A stretch of 64,000 nucleotides of DNA from Erinaceus europaeus (Eukaryota > Chordata > Mammalia > Eulipotyphla > Erinaceidae), in NCBI RefSeq assembly GCF_950295315.1, contig NC_080171.1:96524752-96588751 (forward strand), written 5' to 3'. Shown piece after piece: positions 54,302 to 63,899 of this stretch (within the stretch, counting starts at the first letter, position 1; each line of letters begins with the position of its first letter). Made by a program: the position numbers and the translations under genes. Under the pieces are notes generated by a model. The model ran no database searches. It saw only the letters and a program-made list of their open reading frames with translations, and was not told the origin of the DNA.

Positions 54302-54837
54302 TCACTCCAGGATCCTTTCAGTACAACAAATGGCTTGACAGGAAGCTAAGAAGGAATGGGAGGAGTGAATGAGGTGAGCAACAAGCATTTGCTTGCAACC
54401 AGCAAGCTAGTCTCAGATATAGAAATACTTTTCATTGGATTGGCTGAGCATTGAATCCACATCTGCCTCTCTCTTTTCTATCCAGTGAGTGGGGTGCCAC
54501 TCGGGGCATTAGCTTTTGTTTGTCACAGACAACCTGACAGGCTATACTCCAGAAAATAATAAATGCTTTTGAGTGCAGGGATATAGCACAGTAAACACAC
54601 AGAGCAAAAGCGGGCTGGCAGGGCTTCAAGTCCTATTTCCCTTTCTCCGCCTACAAATGTCAAGGTCACATTTTTAAAATTGCAACAAAAACAATGCCCT
54701 TTACTGAATGTCATTTCTTAATGTGAAATCTTAGGGGCGGAGGGTGAGGGGGAAGAATGCAGAGAGGGTAAGTCAAGGATTCTCATTTATATAACCTATT
54801 GTACCCACATATTTGCTCAGTTTAAATGCCACTTATA
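54302..54837. other. Unique block
   Basis: No interspersed repeat seen. Contains TCAAGGTCA (54660-54668), an extended nuclear-receptor half-site. No gene. Confidence 0.4.
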
Positions 54838-54859
54838 AGTGTCTATTATATTTCTTTTT

Positions 54860-55200
54860 TAATTAATTAATTTATTTATTTATTTATTGCCTCCAGGGTT
54901 ATTGCTGGGGCTTGGTGCCTGCACTACAAATCCACTCCTCCTGGTGGCTATTTTTCCCATTTTGTTGCCCTTGTTGTAGTAGTTCTTGTTGTCATAGCTG
55001 TTACTGTTGGATAGGACAGAGAGAAATGGAGAGAGGAGGGGAAGAGAGGAGAGAAAGATAGACACCTGCAGACCTGCTTCACCACTTGCAAAGCAACCTT
55101 CTGCAGGTGGGGAGCCAGGGCCTCAAACCGGGATCCTTACGCCGGCCCTTGTGCTTTGCACCATGTGCGCCTAACCCATTGCACTACCACCCGACTCCCC
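54860..55200 (-). mobile_element. Type B SINE, full length
   Basis: GCCTCCAGGGTTATTGC module, head GGGAGTCGGGTGGTAGTGC (- strand). AGTGTCTAT repeats on both sides. Confidence 0.94.
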
Positions 55201-55210
55201 AAAGTGTCTA

Positions 55211-57366
55211 TATTTCTATGGAAACATTAATAACTTCCATCTGATCAACTTACACCATTTTTTGTACAGCTTTTCAGGCTGCTAGCTCTATAATCACAGC
55301 CTTGAAACCAAAGTAAAGGCAGAAAAGACAACCCAAGATTATGACATTTCAAATTTAAACCATTTTTTTAGAATAACAGTATTTTTAGAACAACAACAGT
55401 ATCAAGGCTACAGCACCAGAAAGTGAAAACAGTTTAGGAAAGCAATTCGGTTTGATGAGTCAGAGGTCATTAGTGTTTCTATGGAAATACAGTACAAGCA
55501 TTTCTCAGAAAACAGAGTACTAATGAGCCTCTTTTTCATTTAAAATTCCTGGTTCACTGGAGTAACAAAGAGGATTGCTGATAATTCTTTCAGCCTGGAG
55601 GTTAAAGAAATTTCAAAATACAAGACAAAGTATAAAATAATCTTTGCTATATGCTGGCACTGGCTTGATAGTTTACATGAATTCTTACTGAAACTAGCTA
55701 CTGTGGTTTCAGTCTTTAGGTGTTCCATGAAAAGAGCCAGTCCCTGAGAGAACTACTAGCCAGATCCATTTGGCTAATAAAATCTATTTTTATACAGGGT
55801 GCCTGCTTTGCAATAGCCAGACAAGTAAGGACTTTGACTTTATTTCACAGAACTCTGACACTCCTACAAAAATAGGGCCTCAGAATTCATAAAGCCAATA
55901 CTACCACCCTACCTGAATCCACTTACAAATCTACATAACCAAGAAATCCAAAGCAGAAACTGCTAGAATACATTACCAACCAGATCCAAGTATAAAACTT
56001 TAAATGAATGAATAAATTAGAACTAGCTTCTTTGAAAAAATCATAAAACCGCTCCCAGCAGGAGTAGAGAGAATCAAGACATGTTTTGGTTTGTCATTTC
56101 AAAGACTAACTTCATGACAAAAATCTTACAGACCAAGAAGTTTGTCTGAACACAATTTTTTCTTGGTCAGAATTTTCGAGGTCATCTCAGAAAGTGCTCC
56201 ATACCATCTTTGAGACGGTCTGTTGGAACAGTAGACACCAGTTCTGTTAAGAGAAAACCGTTAGTGAAGAGCAAATGCAACCAAAGAAATGCCTCAGAAC
56301 GGACCTCTCCCTTAATTCTCTTTGTAAACGCCTATGTGAAAATGAAACAATACAGGTGCGTGAAGGGCTCTGAAGATGTTTGTCCTTTATAAATCAATCC
56401 TGAAAACTTACCCTAGGAAAAAATGGGTCAGAAATAACACAAAATAGTAAGCTAAAAAATGCAAATATGAAGAATTCATAGTATACCTAATTAACAAGAG
56501 CTTATAACACATCACTAAGAGTTTATGGGGAGAAAATACCACATTTTAAAATGACAAAATTTTATTCTCAAAATGAACTCAACATAAGTGTGTATGTGAG
56601 AAAAGACACGGGTCTATTTCCTCCCCCAGCGATTATCCATAAGTTCCACTGGACATTATGGCTGACTTTCCCCCTTCATGCTACTTTTGACTGAAAATAT
56701 ATTGTTTCTATCAAAGACCATAGACTAAAAAATCCTAACAGCAAAGTAACTTGTCTAAGCTCTCTAAAAGTCAACCATACCAAATATAGCTTGCTATAGT
56801 TGCTTACCAGACATTCACTAAATGATTTTTTTTTAATTACTTCTGGGTGGGGAATGCATCACAGTAGTAATGCACAGGATTTATATGGAAATGGTCAGAG
56901 AAGAGGCCTGAAGGACTGAGGGAAGGAGGACACAATTCTTGAAAATAATCTTTGTGACTGTAGTCAGTCATTACTGTATAAGGCTCAGAACCATGTCTCA
57001 ACTCCCAGCACCGGAAAGTCAATGTATGATAGCAAGGACAAAGGCCTTTAACCTTTCACCAAATGATCTGTCAAATGTGAAGCAAAGCTATTAACCTTAT
57101 CTATGAAAAATCCCAAAAGAACATTTTTAAGAACTACTTTAACTTGAAGTCAAATAGATCAACAACCAATAAAGGTTTACAGCACTACATAAATACAAAA
57201 GATACTCTACAAACAGACTTAAAGGAGTGTGCAGTGGAGACTTAAGAGTAAACTTTGTTCCCAAAATTAAATCTAACAAGTCTTTCCAATGTATGCAGCA
57301 CATTGCTAAATTAACATGAGACACAAAGATCAATAACAGCTCACTAGCCCTAGATTCTTATGCTCT
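55211..57366. other. Longest repeat-poor block of the window
   Basis: About 2.1 kb without a recognisable SINE, L1 or microsatellite. Locally CpG-bearing at 56040-56370 (AAACCGC, TTTCGAGG, GACGGTC, AACCGTT, AACGGAC, AAACGCC, GTGCGTG), which is unusual in old intronic DNA. No protein domain. Candidate conserved non-coding or lncRNA-exon sequence. Confidence 0.45.
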
Positions 57367-57367
57367 G

Positions 57368-57422
57368 ATGAAGGAAGGAAGGAAGGAAGGAAGGAAGGAA
57401 GGAAGGAAGGAAGGAAGGAAGG
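57368..57422. repeat. (GAAG)n microsatellite
   Basis: About 13 GGAA units, followed by a purine-rich stretch to 57475. Confidence 0.97.
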
Positions 57423-57479
57423 AGAGATAGAAAAGGGGAAAGAGAAAGAAGGAAGAAAGAAAACAGAATAAAAGGAATT

Positions 57480-57716
57480 GCTAAGTTAAATGTCCTAAGG
57501 GAGAAACAAATAGCAGTGGTTAAATAGCATTTTATTTCTTCCTATGGGGGAACTAGAAAAGACTTGATGGCAAAAGTGGCACTTGAATGAGGCTAGTCAG
57601 GAAGGAAAAGGAGAATGTAAATGTCAATAACATTCAGTAAGCTACATATACATATCTTTTAGATGTCCTTACTGTTAGTATCTTTCCCAGAGGTGGTTAT
57701 AACCTAACAGATAAAA
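57480..57716 (+). mobile_element. L2-like remnant in unique DNA
   Basis: GGCACTTGAATGAGGCTAGTCAGGAAGG resembles the L2 interior. Weak. Confidence 0.4.
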
Positions 57717-57726
57717 ATTACATAGG

Positions 57727-57992
57727 GGGAGTTGGGCGGTAGTGCAGTGGGTTAAGCGCACGTGGCACGAAGCACAAGGACCTGCATAAGGATCCTGGTT
57801 CAAGCCCCCGGCTCCCCACCTTCAAGGGAGTTGCTTCACAAGCAGTGAAGCAGATCTGCAGGTGTCTTTCTCTTACCCCGTCTTCCCCTCCTCTCTCCAT
57901 TTCTCTCTGTCCTATCTAACAAAGATGACATCAATAACAACAACAATAAAAAATGGGCAACAAAATGGAAAATAAATATTTTTAAAAATTTT
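57727..57992 (+). mobile_element. Type A SINE
   Basis: TSD ATTACATAGG (57717-57726, 57993-58002). Head AGTTGGGCGGTAGTGCAGTG. Confidence 0.95.
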
Positions 57993-58062
57993 ATTACATA
58001 GGTCCTGTCTGATAGTCTTTAGTAAATTAGAAAGGTCTATACCAACACAACTACCACCATCT

Positions 58063-58100
58063 GTGGGAGCTGGGCAGCAGGTTAAGCGCACTTGGTACAA
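58063..58100 (+). mobile_element. SINE head fragment
   Basis: GGGAGCTGGGCAGCAGGTTAAGCG only. Confidence 0.6.
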
Positions 58101-58533
58101 CTACTACCAGATCCTAGATTGAGTGGTCTTCCCACACATTTTCACCTATACTTTCCAACTCAACACTCCCAAACTTACAATTCCAGATGAAACTGTTCTT
58201 CTGAACAAGACACATCTATCCAGATGCCTACTATCAATACCAGGATGTCCTGTAAGCTCCATCAAGTGAGCATCCAGGTGAGAGGCCAAACACCACCTAC
58301 CTTCCATGCATGAGGCCCTGAATTTGATCTCCACCACCCCATGAGATTGTAGGGCAGTTTTCTCTTCCTCAGTAAAGAAAAAATCCAGTAAAGTAAATTG
58401 AATTTATTATTATTTCTCTTGAAATCTGCTTTTCCTGTAGTACAAGTGTCACCAACCCTCACCTTACCAAAATTTCCACCTCATTCAATCTAACCAATCA
58501 CCAGGGCATTTTCATTCTCCCTCAAATCACCAA
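58101..58533. other. Unique DNA with a type E remnant
   Basis: TGCATGAGGCCCTGAATTTG (58307) is a decayed type E piece. Otherwise no feature. Confidence 0.4.
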
Positions 58534-58680
58534 ACAGTGGTGGGAGGTGGCTCAGCGATAAAGCTTTGGACTCTCAAGCATGAGGTCCCGAATTCGATCC
58601 CCGACAGCACATGTGCCAGAGTGATGTCTGGTTCTTTTTCTTTCTCCATCTTTCTCATAAATAAGTCAAAAAAAAAAAAA
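58534..58680 (+). mobile_element. Type E SINE, well preserved
   Basis: GGTGGGAGGTGGCTCAGCGA head, B box GAATTCGATCCCC, A15 tail. It lies 80 bases before the LINE fragment and anchors it in host DNA. Confidence 0.94.
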
Positions 58681-58759
58681 AAATCTCCACATAGACAGCT
58701 CAAGTCCTCTCACCACTCGAGTCCTAGACTATACTGAATGTTCTCCCTGATAACTTACT

Positions 58760-59666
58760 GATAACGGTATCATCTGTTTTCCATCTACACCATGCCTCGG
58801 CCTCGCATGAGCTTAATGTGCAGCTTGACGATACGAGAATCCGGCATGAAGCCCAGCCAGTCTATCTTGGCGTTACTCTCGATCGCACCCTGTCATTTCA
58901 CGAACATCTCATAAAAACTGCAGCAAAGGTGGGCGCGAGGAATAACAACATTGCAAGACTGGCCAGTTCCCCATGGGGAGCGAGCGCTTCCACACTACGA
59001 TCATCATCTCTGGCATTATGCTATTCCACTGCAGAATACTATGCCCCAGTATGGTTCCGTAGCCCCCATGTCCACTTGGTCGATTCCAAATTATATTCCT
59101 CCATAAGGATAATTTCTGGAACCATCCGTTCCACCCCGGTTCCATGGCTGCCAGTTCTTAGCAACATCGCCCCGCCAGATATTTGTCGGGATGCGGCATC
59201 ATCTAAGTTCATTTCCCACGTCTACGCTCGACCGGACCTGCCAATATACGCAGATCTCTTTGCCCACCCTGTCCAACACTTGACGTCTCGTCACCCAATC
59301 TGGTCCCCTACACCCTCACTGAACTTCTCTGTTCCAGACTCTTGGAAACAGAGTTGGCAGTCAGCTGAGGTAAAGAACAAACACCTCATCACAGACCCCT
59401 GCAAGCGTCAACCCGGCCTTGACCTAGCACGTTATGATTGGGCCCTCCTCAATCGCTATCGAACAGGCCATGGCCGGTGCGCCGCTATGTTCCATCGCTG
59501 GGGAGCCAGAGACGACCCGAACTGCCCCTGCGGCTCCAGACAGACTATGACCCACATAGTCAACGACTGCCATCTCTCCAGATTCAAAGGAGGTCTCGAA
59601 ACTTGACATCAGGCTCAACCTGACGCTGTTGACTGGCTATGGAAGAAGGGCAAACGCTAGAAGAAG
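58760..59666 (+). mobile_element. 5'-truncated Jockey/I/CR1-type LINE copy
   Basis: About 907 bases with base composition unlike the neighbourhood: GC-rich, with several dozen CpGs where the flanks have almost none. It encodes the C-terminal end of a non-LTR reverse transcriptase and stops just after the ORF with a short AAG tail (59661-59668) rather than poly(A). The 8-mer AACTTACT occurs at 58752-58759 and at 59667-59674, a candidate target-site duplication, so this looks like a target-primed insertion truncated at its 5' end. Host SINEs lie on both sides (58534-58680 and about 59705-59805), which argues against contamination or a chimeric assembly. It is not L1, and it lacks the poly(A) tail of that family. 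L2 and CR1 of mammals are far more decayed, and the protein end differs from BovB/RTE. Clade assignment needs a search. Confidence 0.85.
58761..59660 (+). pseudogene. Reverse transcriptase C-terminus (LINE ORF2 fragment), one in-frame stop
   Basis: Recognisable protein begins near 58764 (TVSSVFHLHHASASHELN) and stays open for 280 codons to a TGA at 59604-59606. The same frame then continues 17 codons to a TAG at 59658-59660, ending DAVDWLWKKGKR, so the TGA is a single disabling mutation. Landmarks in order: the YLGVTLDRTLSFHEHL block after the polymerase palm (from 58863); the thumb-like stretch LRSSSLALCYSTAEYYAPVW; STPVPWLPVLSNIAPPDI; LLNRYRTGHGRC; and a C-x1-C-x7-H-x4-C knuckle (59523-59570). 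These blocks are typical of Jockey/I/CR1-group LINEs. The catalytic FADD box and the endonuclease lie upstream of the truncation and are absent, so the fragment cannot be active. No RNase H domain is seen. The upstream frame is closed by a TAG at 58725-58727. Confidence 0.85.
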
Positions 59667-59704
59667 AACTTACTATCTGAAAATTAGATTTCCTGGTTTA
59701 TTCA

Positions 59705-59805
59705 AAAGTCCTATGCTAGGGGGCCCTAAGTTTGATCCTTGGCACCCCATATGCCATAGTGCTGCTCTAGCCTCTCATGAAATAAATTTAAACAAGAAAA
59801 AAAAA
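59705..59805 (+). mobile_element. Type E/F SINE fragment
   Basis: CCTAAGTTTGATCCTTGGCAC and CATAGTGCTGCTCTAGCC, A-run tail. Confidence 0.7.
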
Positions 59806-59821
59806 ATCTATCACATTACCA

Positions 59822-59965
59822 TTCACAAGGAGCCAAGTTCAAGCTCCAGCTCCCCACCTACAGAGAAGCTTCACGAGAGGTGAAGCAGGTCTGCAGGTGT
59901 ATCTGCCTCTCTCCCTATCTACCCCACCCCTCTCTCAATTTCTCTGTCCTAGCAAATAAACTTTT
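59822..59965 (+). mobile_element. SINE, 5'-truncated
   Basis: Starts in the B-box region (AGTTCAAGCTCCAGC), then GGTGAAGCAGGTCTGCAGG. Confidence 0.82.
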
Positions 59966-60255
59966 AACAGAACACAAATGGTCCAATATATGCTCTGAGC
60001 AACATAGAATGTTTGCTTATGATTTATAATTTAAATGATAAAATTCTAGACAGAGCCCGTATTAGTTATGCAATAAAATTTCAAGCTCACAGCTTAAATC
60101 TTACCCTCTGCTAAATTCTGAGTTAAAATCCTGGGCTCAAATTGTTCCAAAATAATGAGTTATGAAAAAAATAAAATAAAAATAAGTTTTAAAAACATGA
60201 CAAACTATGTTCTTGATTATGCCAAGTATTAGAAAAATTCTATTAAAGTATCAAC
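59966..60255. other. Unique AT-rich DNA
   Basis: Nothing recognised. Confidence 0.4.
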
Positions 60256-60352
60256 TAGGGCGGGCAAAATAGCTCACTGGACAGTGCACTGCACTATGCA
60301 GTAAGCTTGGCCCAACCCCCAGTGCCCTAAAGGAAGCTTTGGTGTTGTAGGG
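60256..60352 (+). mobile_element. Type F SINE
   Basis: GGGCGGGCAAAATAGCTCAC and CCCAACCCCCAGTGCCC. Confidence 0.65.
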
Positions 60353-60582
60353 TTTTTTTTTTTCCCATCAGGACTGTCACTAGGATTTACTATCTGCATG
60401 ACAATAACTCCACCACTCCCAGACTTTTTTTTTTTTTAAGACAAAGAAACTGGGGGTGGGGGGAGAAACATGCAGCACTGCTCACAAAGCTTCAGCTTCT
60501 AGGGGACTAGAAGCTGGAATCCAGGTCCTCCTGAGTGCTAGCAGCACTTGTGCTCTACAGGGTGCTCCATCAGAGTTCAGCC
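60353..60582 (-). mobile_element. Old type B-like SINE
   Basis: Antisense CATCAGGACTGTCACTAGG. Long T-runs. Head decayed. Confidence 0.65.
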
Positions 60583-60939
60583 TTGTCTTTCTGACAGCTA
60601 GAGCAGTAAAACCTCAGAGAGAGCCAAAGAAATAAATATCAATTAAAGGAATTTTATCCTGCATATGCTATTCAGCCTGGCCCCTGGGCTCAGAAACTAA
60701 TTAGGCATTTCACAATTTTATTAGTAAATCAAATTGTAATACTCAACATATTGTAAATACTTAAAAATATGCTTAATACGAAGTAGACACAAAGTAGGAA
60801 AATCATTTCAAAGAGAAGACTCCTTATATCTACCTCTATATGTGCATTTTATGAAGATGCACATTATGATTTCTGATAAAAGTTATCATTATTCCTTTTT
60901 AAGTAGAGAACGTTTCTTAAAAAAAAAAAGTTGAGAGTG
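60583..60939. other. Unique AT-rich DNA
   Basis: Nothing recognised apart from CAGCCTGGCCCCTGGGC (60673). Confidence 0.4.
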
Positions 60940-61055
60940 GTGGTCAGGATGTGACCCTGTCTGGACTTATAAGAATGCAGTCCCAAGCTCATTCCCCAGT
61001 ATCACATATGCCAAAGTGATGCTTTCGTTCTCTAGTGAAATAAATCCTTAGGGGG
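60940..61055 (+). mobile_element. Type E SINE, diverged
   Basis: GTGGTGGTCAGGATGTGACC and CCAAAGTGATGCTTTCGTTC. Confidence 0.65.
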
Positions 61056-61344
61056 AAAAAATTAATTTAGAACCAAATATTTTTCTCATATTAATAACTC
61101 ATATAAATTAGGTAAAAATATATGCCTGAAAGCAAAGTGCACAATAGTTTGCAGTGTGTCAATAAATGAAGCAAGCAAGTAGAAAGACCTAAAATGACAC
61201 CATAAAGTTGCTAATGAAATAGTTTCTACTTAGACCTAGATACCCTCCTCTCCTACTTCCTAGTACACTTCCCTCAGTCACTCCAAAGCTAACCTTATCA
61301 AAGTAAGGACTACAAAAGCTGAATAAGGGCAAGAGACTGGCATA

Positions 61345-62165
61345 CTTTAACAATGACTCTTTAGTCACTACCAGGCCACGCAGTCACCTGGGGCCCTAGT
61401 CAGGGATTCCCACACAGACATGATGAGCCTAGACCTCTAACAGATCCCTCTCTCCACTGTCACTGGTCATCTCCATCAGGAACAACATAATGGACCCCTT
61501 TGAAGATCCCCATAGAACTTTACCCTCAATGTGGATGAAAAATGGTAGAGAATGTTCCATCCTCTGAAGGGAGGTTGGATAACATACTCTGTTACCTGAG
61601 GAAGATGGACCCTGTAATTGAGGCAGCTTGCAACGTTCCTACTCATGACCACAGAATGTGAGCTCAGACCTACAGGGATGCAGAGGTTACATAGGATCCT
61701 ATACTGAATATGGGCCCCAGATCAAATCAATGTCAACAGTATTTATATACCTTTCCCATATTTAGGAGCTACTCTCTTCCCTGATCCAGCTTTATCTAGC
61801 CCTTTCTCCAGCCATGACATCTCCCCAGATAATAACGTGGGTCCACCTACATATCAGATGCCAGGCTCAGGAAAAAACTAGTATAGTCATGAGCACTTTG
61901 GAATATACCTGAAATAGACCTACTAGCTATTTCCAAAACAGAGACCCCCAAAATCTTCATCTGCAATGTTTATGATTAGTCAATTTGTTTGGCTCTCTAT
62001 GTTAACTCTTTTTTCAGCCACCAGGTTACAGATGCTACCATGATGCCAACCGGACTTCTCTGGGCAGATGACCCCACCAATGTGTCCTAGAGCCCCGCTT
62101 CCCCAGAGTTCTGTCCCACTAGGGAGACAGGCTAGGAATATGGAATAAATCTGGAATTGATCAAT
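61345..62165 (+). mobile_element. Dispersed repeat G, longest copy
   Basis: About 820 bases. 61380-61520 matches 36515-36700 and 61598-61790 matches 52788-52993, in the same order and strand. The final part (CCACCAGGTTACAGATGC ... CCCCACCAATGTGTCCTAG) continues toward the sequence seen at 4260. No terminal repeats or open frame. Most likely an L1-associated UTR, but an LTR-type element is not excluded. Confidence 0.65.
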
Positions 62166-62254
62166 TATTAAGCTATTCTGCATATTTTAAAATTAAATAT
62201 AATATATTCAAAATCATATAATGGTAACACAAAAAAGACTAGTTTGAAAAATGC

Positions 62255-62400
62255 CAATAGTGGTTATTTGCAACTCTAAACCTCAGTTAACTCATCTGTA
62301 ATATAGGAACATTATCAGTGATCAATGAAAAGTTGTAGAAGGAATTACATTAGTTCAGTACAGTGCCTAGCACACATTACACATTCAAAAGCCAATTCTT
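62255..62400 (+). mobile_element. MIR
   Basis: CCTCAGTTAACTCATCTGTAATATAGG ... CAGTGCCTAGCACACATTAC follows the MIR core and 3' part. Confidence 0.75.
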
Positions 62401-62655
62401 ACTTTCCCTTTTTAAAAGATATTACCAGTAAGCCCATTTAAAGACCTCCAGAGAGTTGGTGGGGGGGCTTCCTGTGTGTATTAGAGACAGGAGCATGTGC
62501 TCTGGTTGTGATACTTCTCACCAGGAACCTCCTGGGACCTGGCCTTGCTTTTTATCCTTATAAAACTGTAGTCAAGCTGCAGTCAAGTCTCCTAAGCCTC
62601 ATAATTCTAGTTACAACTGACTGGGAATAAAAGTGCTTTAGAAAAGAGATCTATC
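62401..62655. other. Unique DNA
   Basis: Nothing recognised. Confidence 0.4.
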
Positions 62656-62815
62656 TTTATTTCTCCCCTATACACACCCTCAGAGATGGGAACAGGTATG
62701 GGAAAAAACCACAGCACAGAAGCTTACTTCAATGCAGTGTGGGGGCCAGACTAGAACCTGGATTAAGCACATGACAAAGCAGCCACACTATCCAAGTGAG
62801 CTAGCTATATCTTCA
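62656..62815 (-). mobile_element. Old SINE
   Basis: Antisense CTAGAACCTGGATTAAGC and TAGCTAGCTCACTTGGATAG (- strand). Confidence 0.6.
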
Positions 62816-63207
62816 ATCACTGAGAAGTCAGACTCCAAAGGGTATCAAGAAGACAGAGCAATGTCATGACGAAGAAGCTAAAAGAAGGCATTTCATTGGG
62901 GTAAATTCAACAACACTGTAAGGGGTAGGAAGTCACTAGGTGGTCCATAAACTAGACTTGATCACTTGCTATTTATTGCCCAATTATAGTCTACAGTTAA
63001 AGTACCAACTGAATTGTTATTTACTACAGTTCATTGTGTTTTCATAAAACTTTATGTGTATTGTCTAAATTCTCCAAATATATCTATGAAGTAGTTCTAC
63101 TCTTCCCTTTTTTTCCCCCCTTCTATAATTTTTCCTCTTCTCTCCCCATCTTACCTTCCCCCCAACTTCCAGTAAAATTTAACCCTAATGTAATATGCAT
63201 GTAAGAA
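62816..63207. other. Unique DNA
   Basis: Pyrimidine-rich at 63100-63170. No gene recognised. Confidence 0.4.
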
Positions 63208-63208
63208 T

Positions 63209-63514
63209 TTTTTTTTTTTTTTTTTGCCTTCAGGGTTATCACTGGGGATCAGTGCCTGCACTACCAATCTACTGCTCCTGGCAGCCTTTTTTTCTTTTCT
63301 TTTCTTTTTTTTTTTTTTTGTTGTTGGATAGAAATTGAGAGATGGGGAAGATAAGACGAAAGGGGGAGAGAAAGACACCTGCAGACCTGCTTCACTGCTT
63401 GTGAAGTGACCCCACCCCCAACTCCCCACAGGTGGGGCTCAAACCAGGATCCTTGCACAGGTCCCTGTGCTTCACACTATGTGTGCTTGACCTGGTACAC
63501 AACCGCCTGGGCCC
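63209..63514 (-). mobile_element. Type B SINE
   Basis: GCCTTCAGGGTTATCACTGG module. TGTAAGAATTTT / TGTAAAGATTTT flanks. Head GGGGCCCAGGCGGTTGTGT (- strand). Confidence 0.92.
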
Positions 63515-63620
63515 CTGTAAAGATTTTTTTAATTAGGCTGCTTCTGAAGTCTTTTATGTTTTATCTAACTACTATACAACAGAATTTTATTTTAAGGAAC
63601 TCAAATCTCCCTCTATCTAG

Positions 63621-63899
63621 TTTTTTAAATTTTTTTTATATTTACTTGTTCATTCCCTTTAGTTGGCCTTGTTTTATTGTTGTAGTTATTGATGTTGTTG
63701 GATAGGACAGAGAGAAATGGAGCGAGGAAGGGAAGACAGAGAGGGAAAGAGAAAGACAAGACACCTGCAGACCTGCCTCACTGCCTGTGAAGCAACTCCC
63801 CTGCAGGTGGGGAGCTGGGGGCTCAAATCGGGATCCTTATGCTGGTCCTTGCGCTTTGAGCCACCTGCGCTTAACCCACTGCGCTACCGCCCAACTCCC
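63621..63899 (-). mobile_element. Type A SINE
   Basis: Full length. Head GGGAGTTGGGCGGTAGCGC (- strand). B box decayed to GGGGCTCAAATCGGG. CTATCTAGTTT / CTATATAGTTT flanks. 63900-64000 has no feature. Confidence 0.94.

Noticed and set aside
58760..59666. LINE fragment as bacterial or parasite contamination of the assembly
   Set aside because: Hedgehog SINEs lie within 100 bases on both sides and an 8-bp direct repeat frames it, so integration is the simpler reading. Read-level proof is still required.
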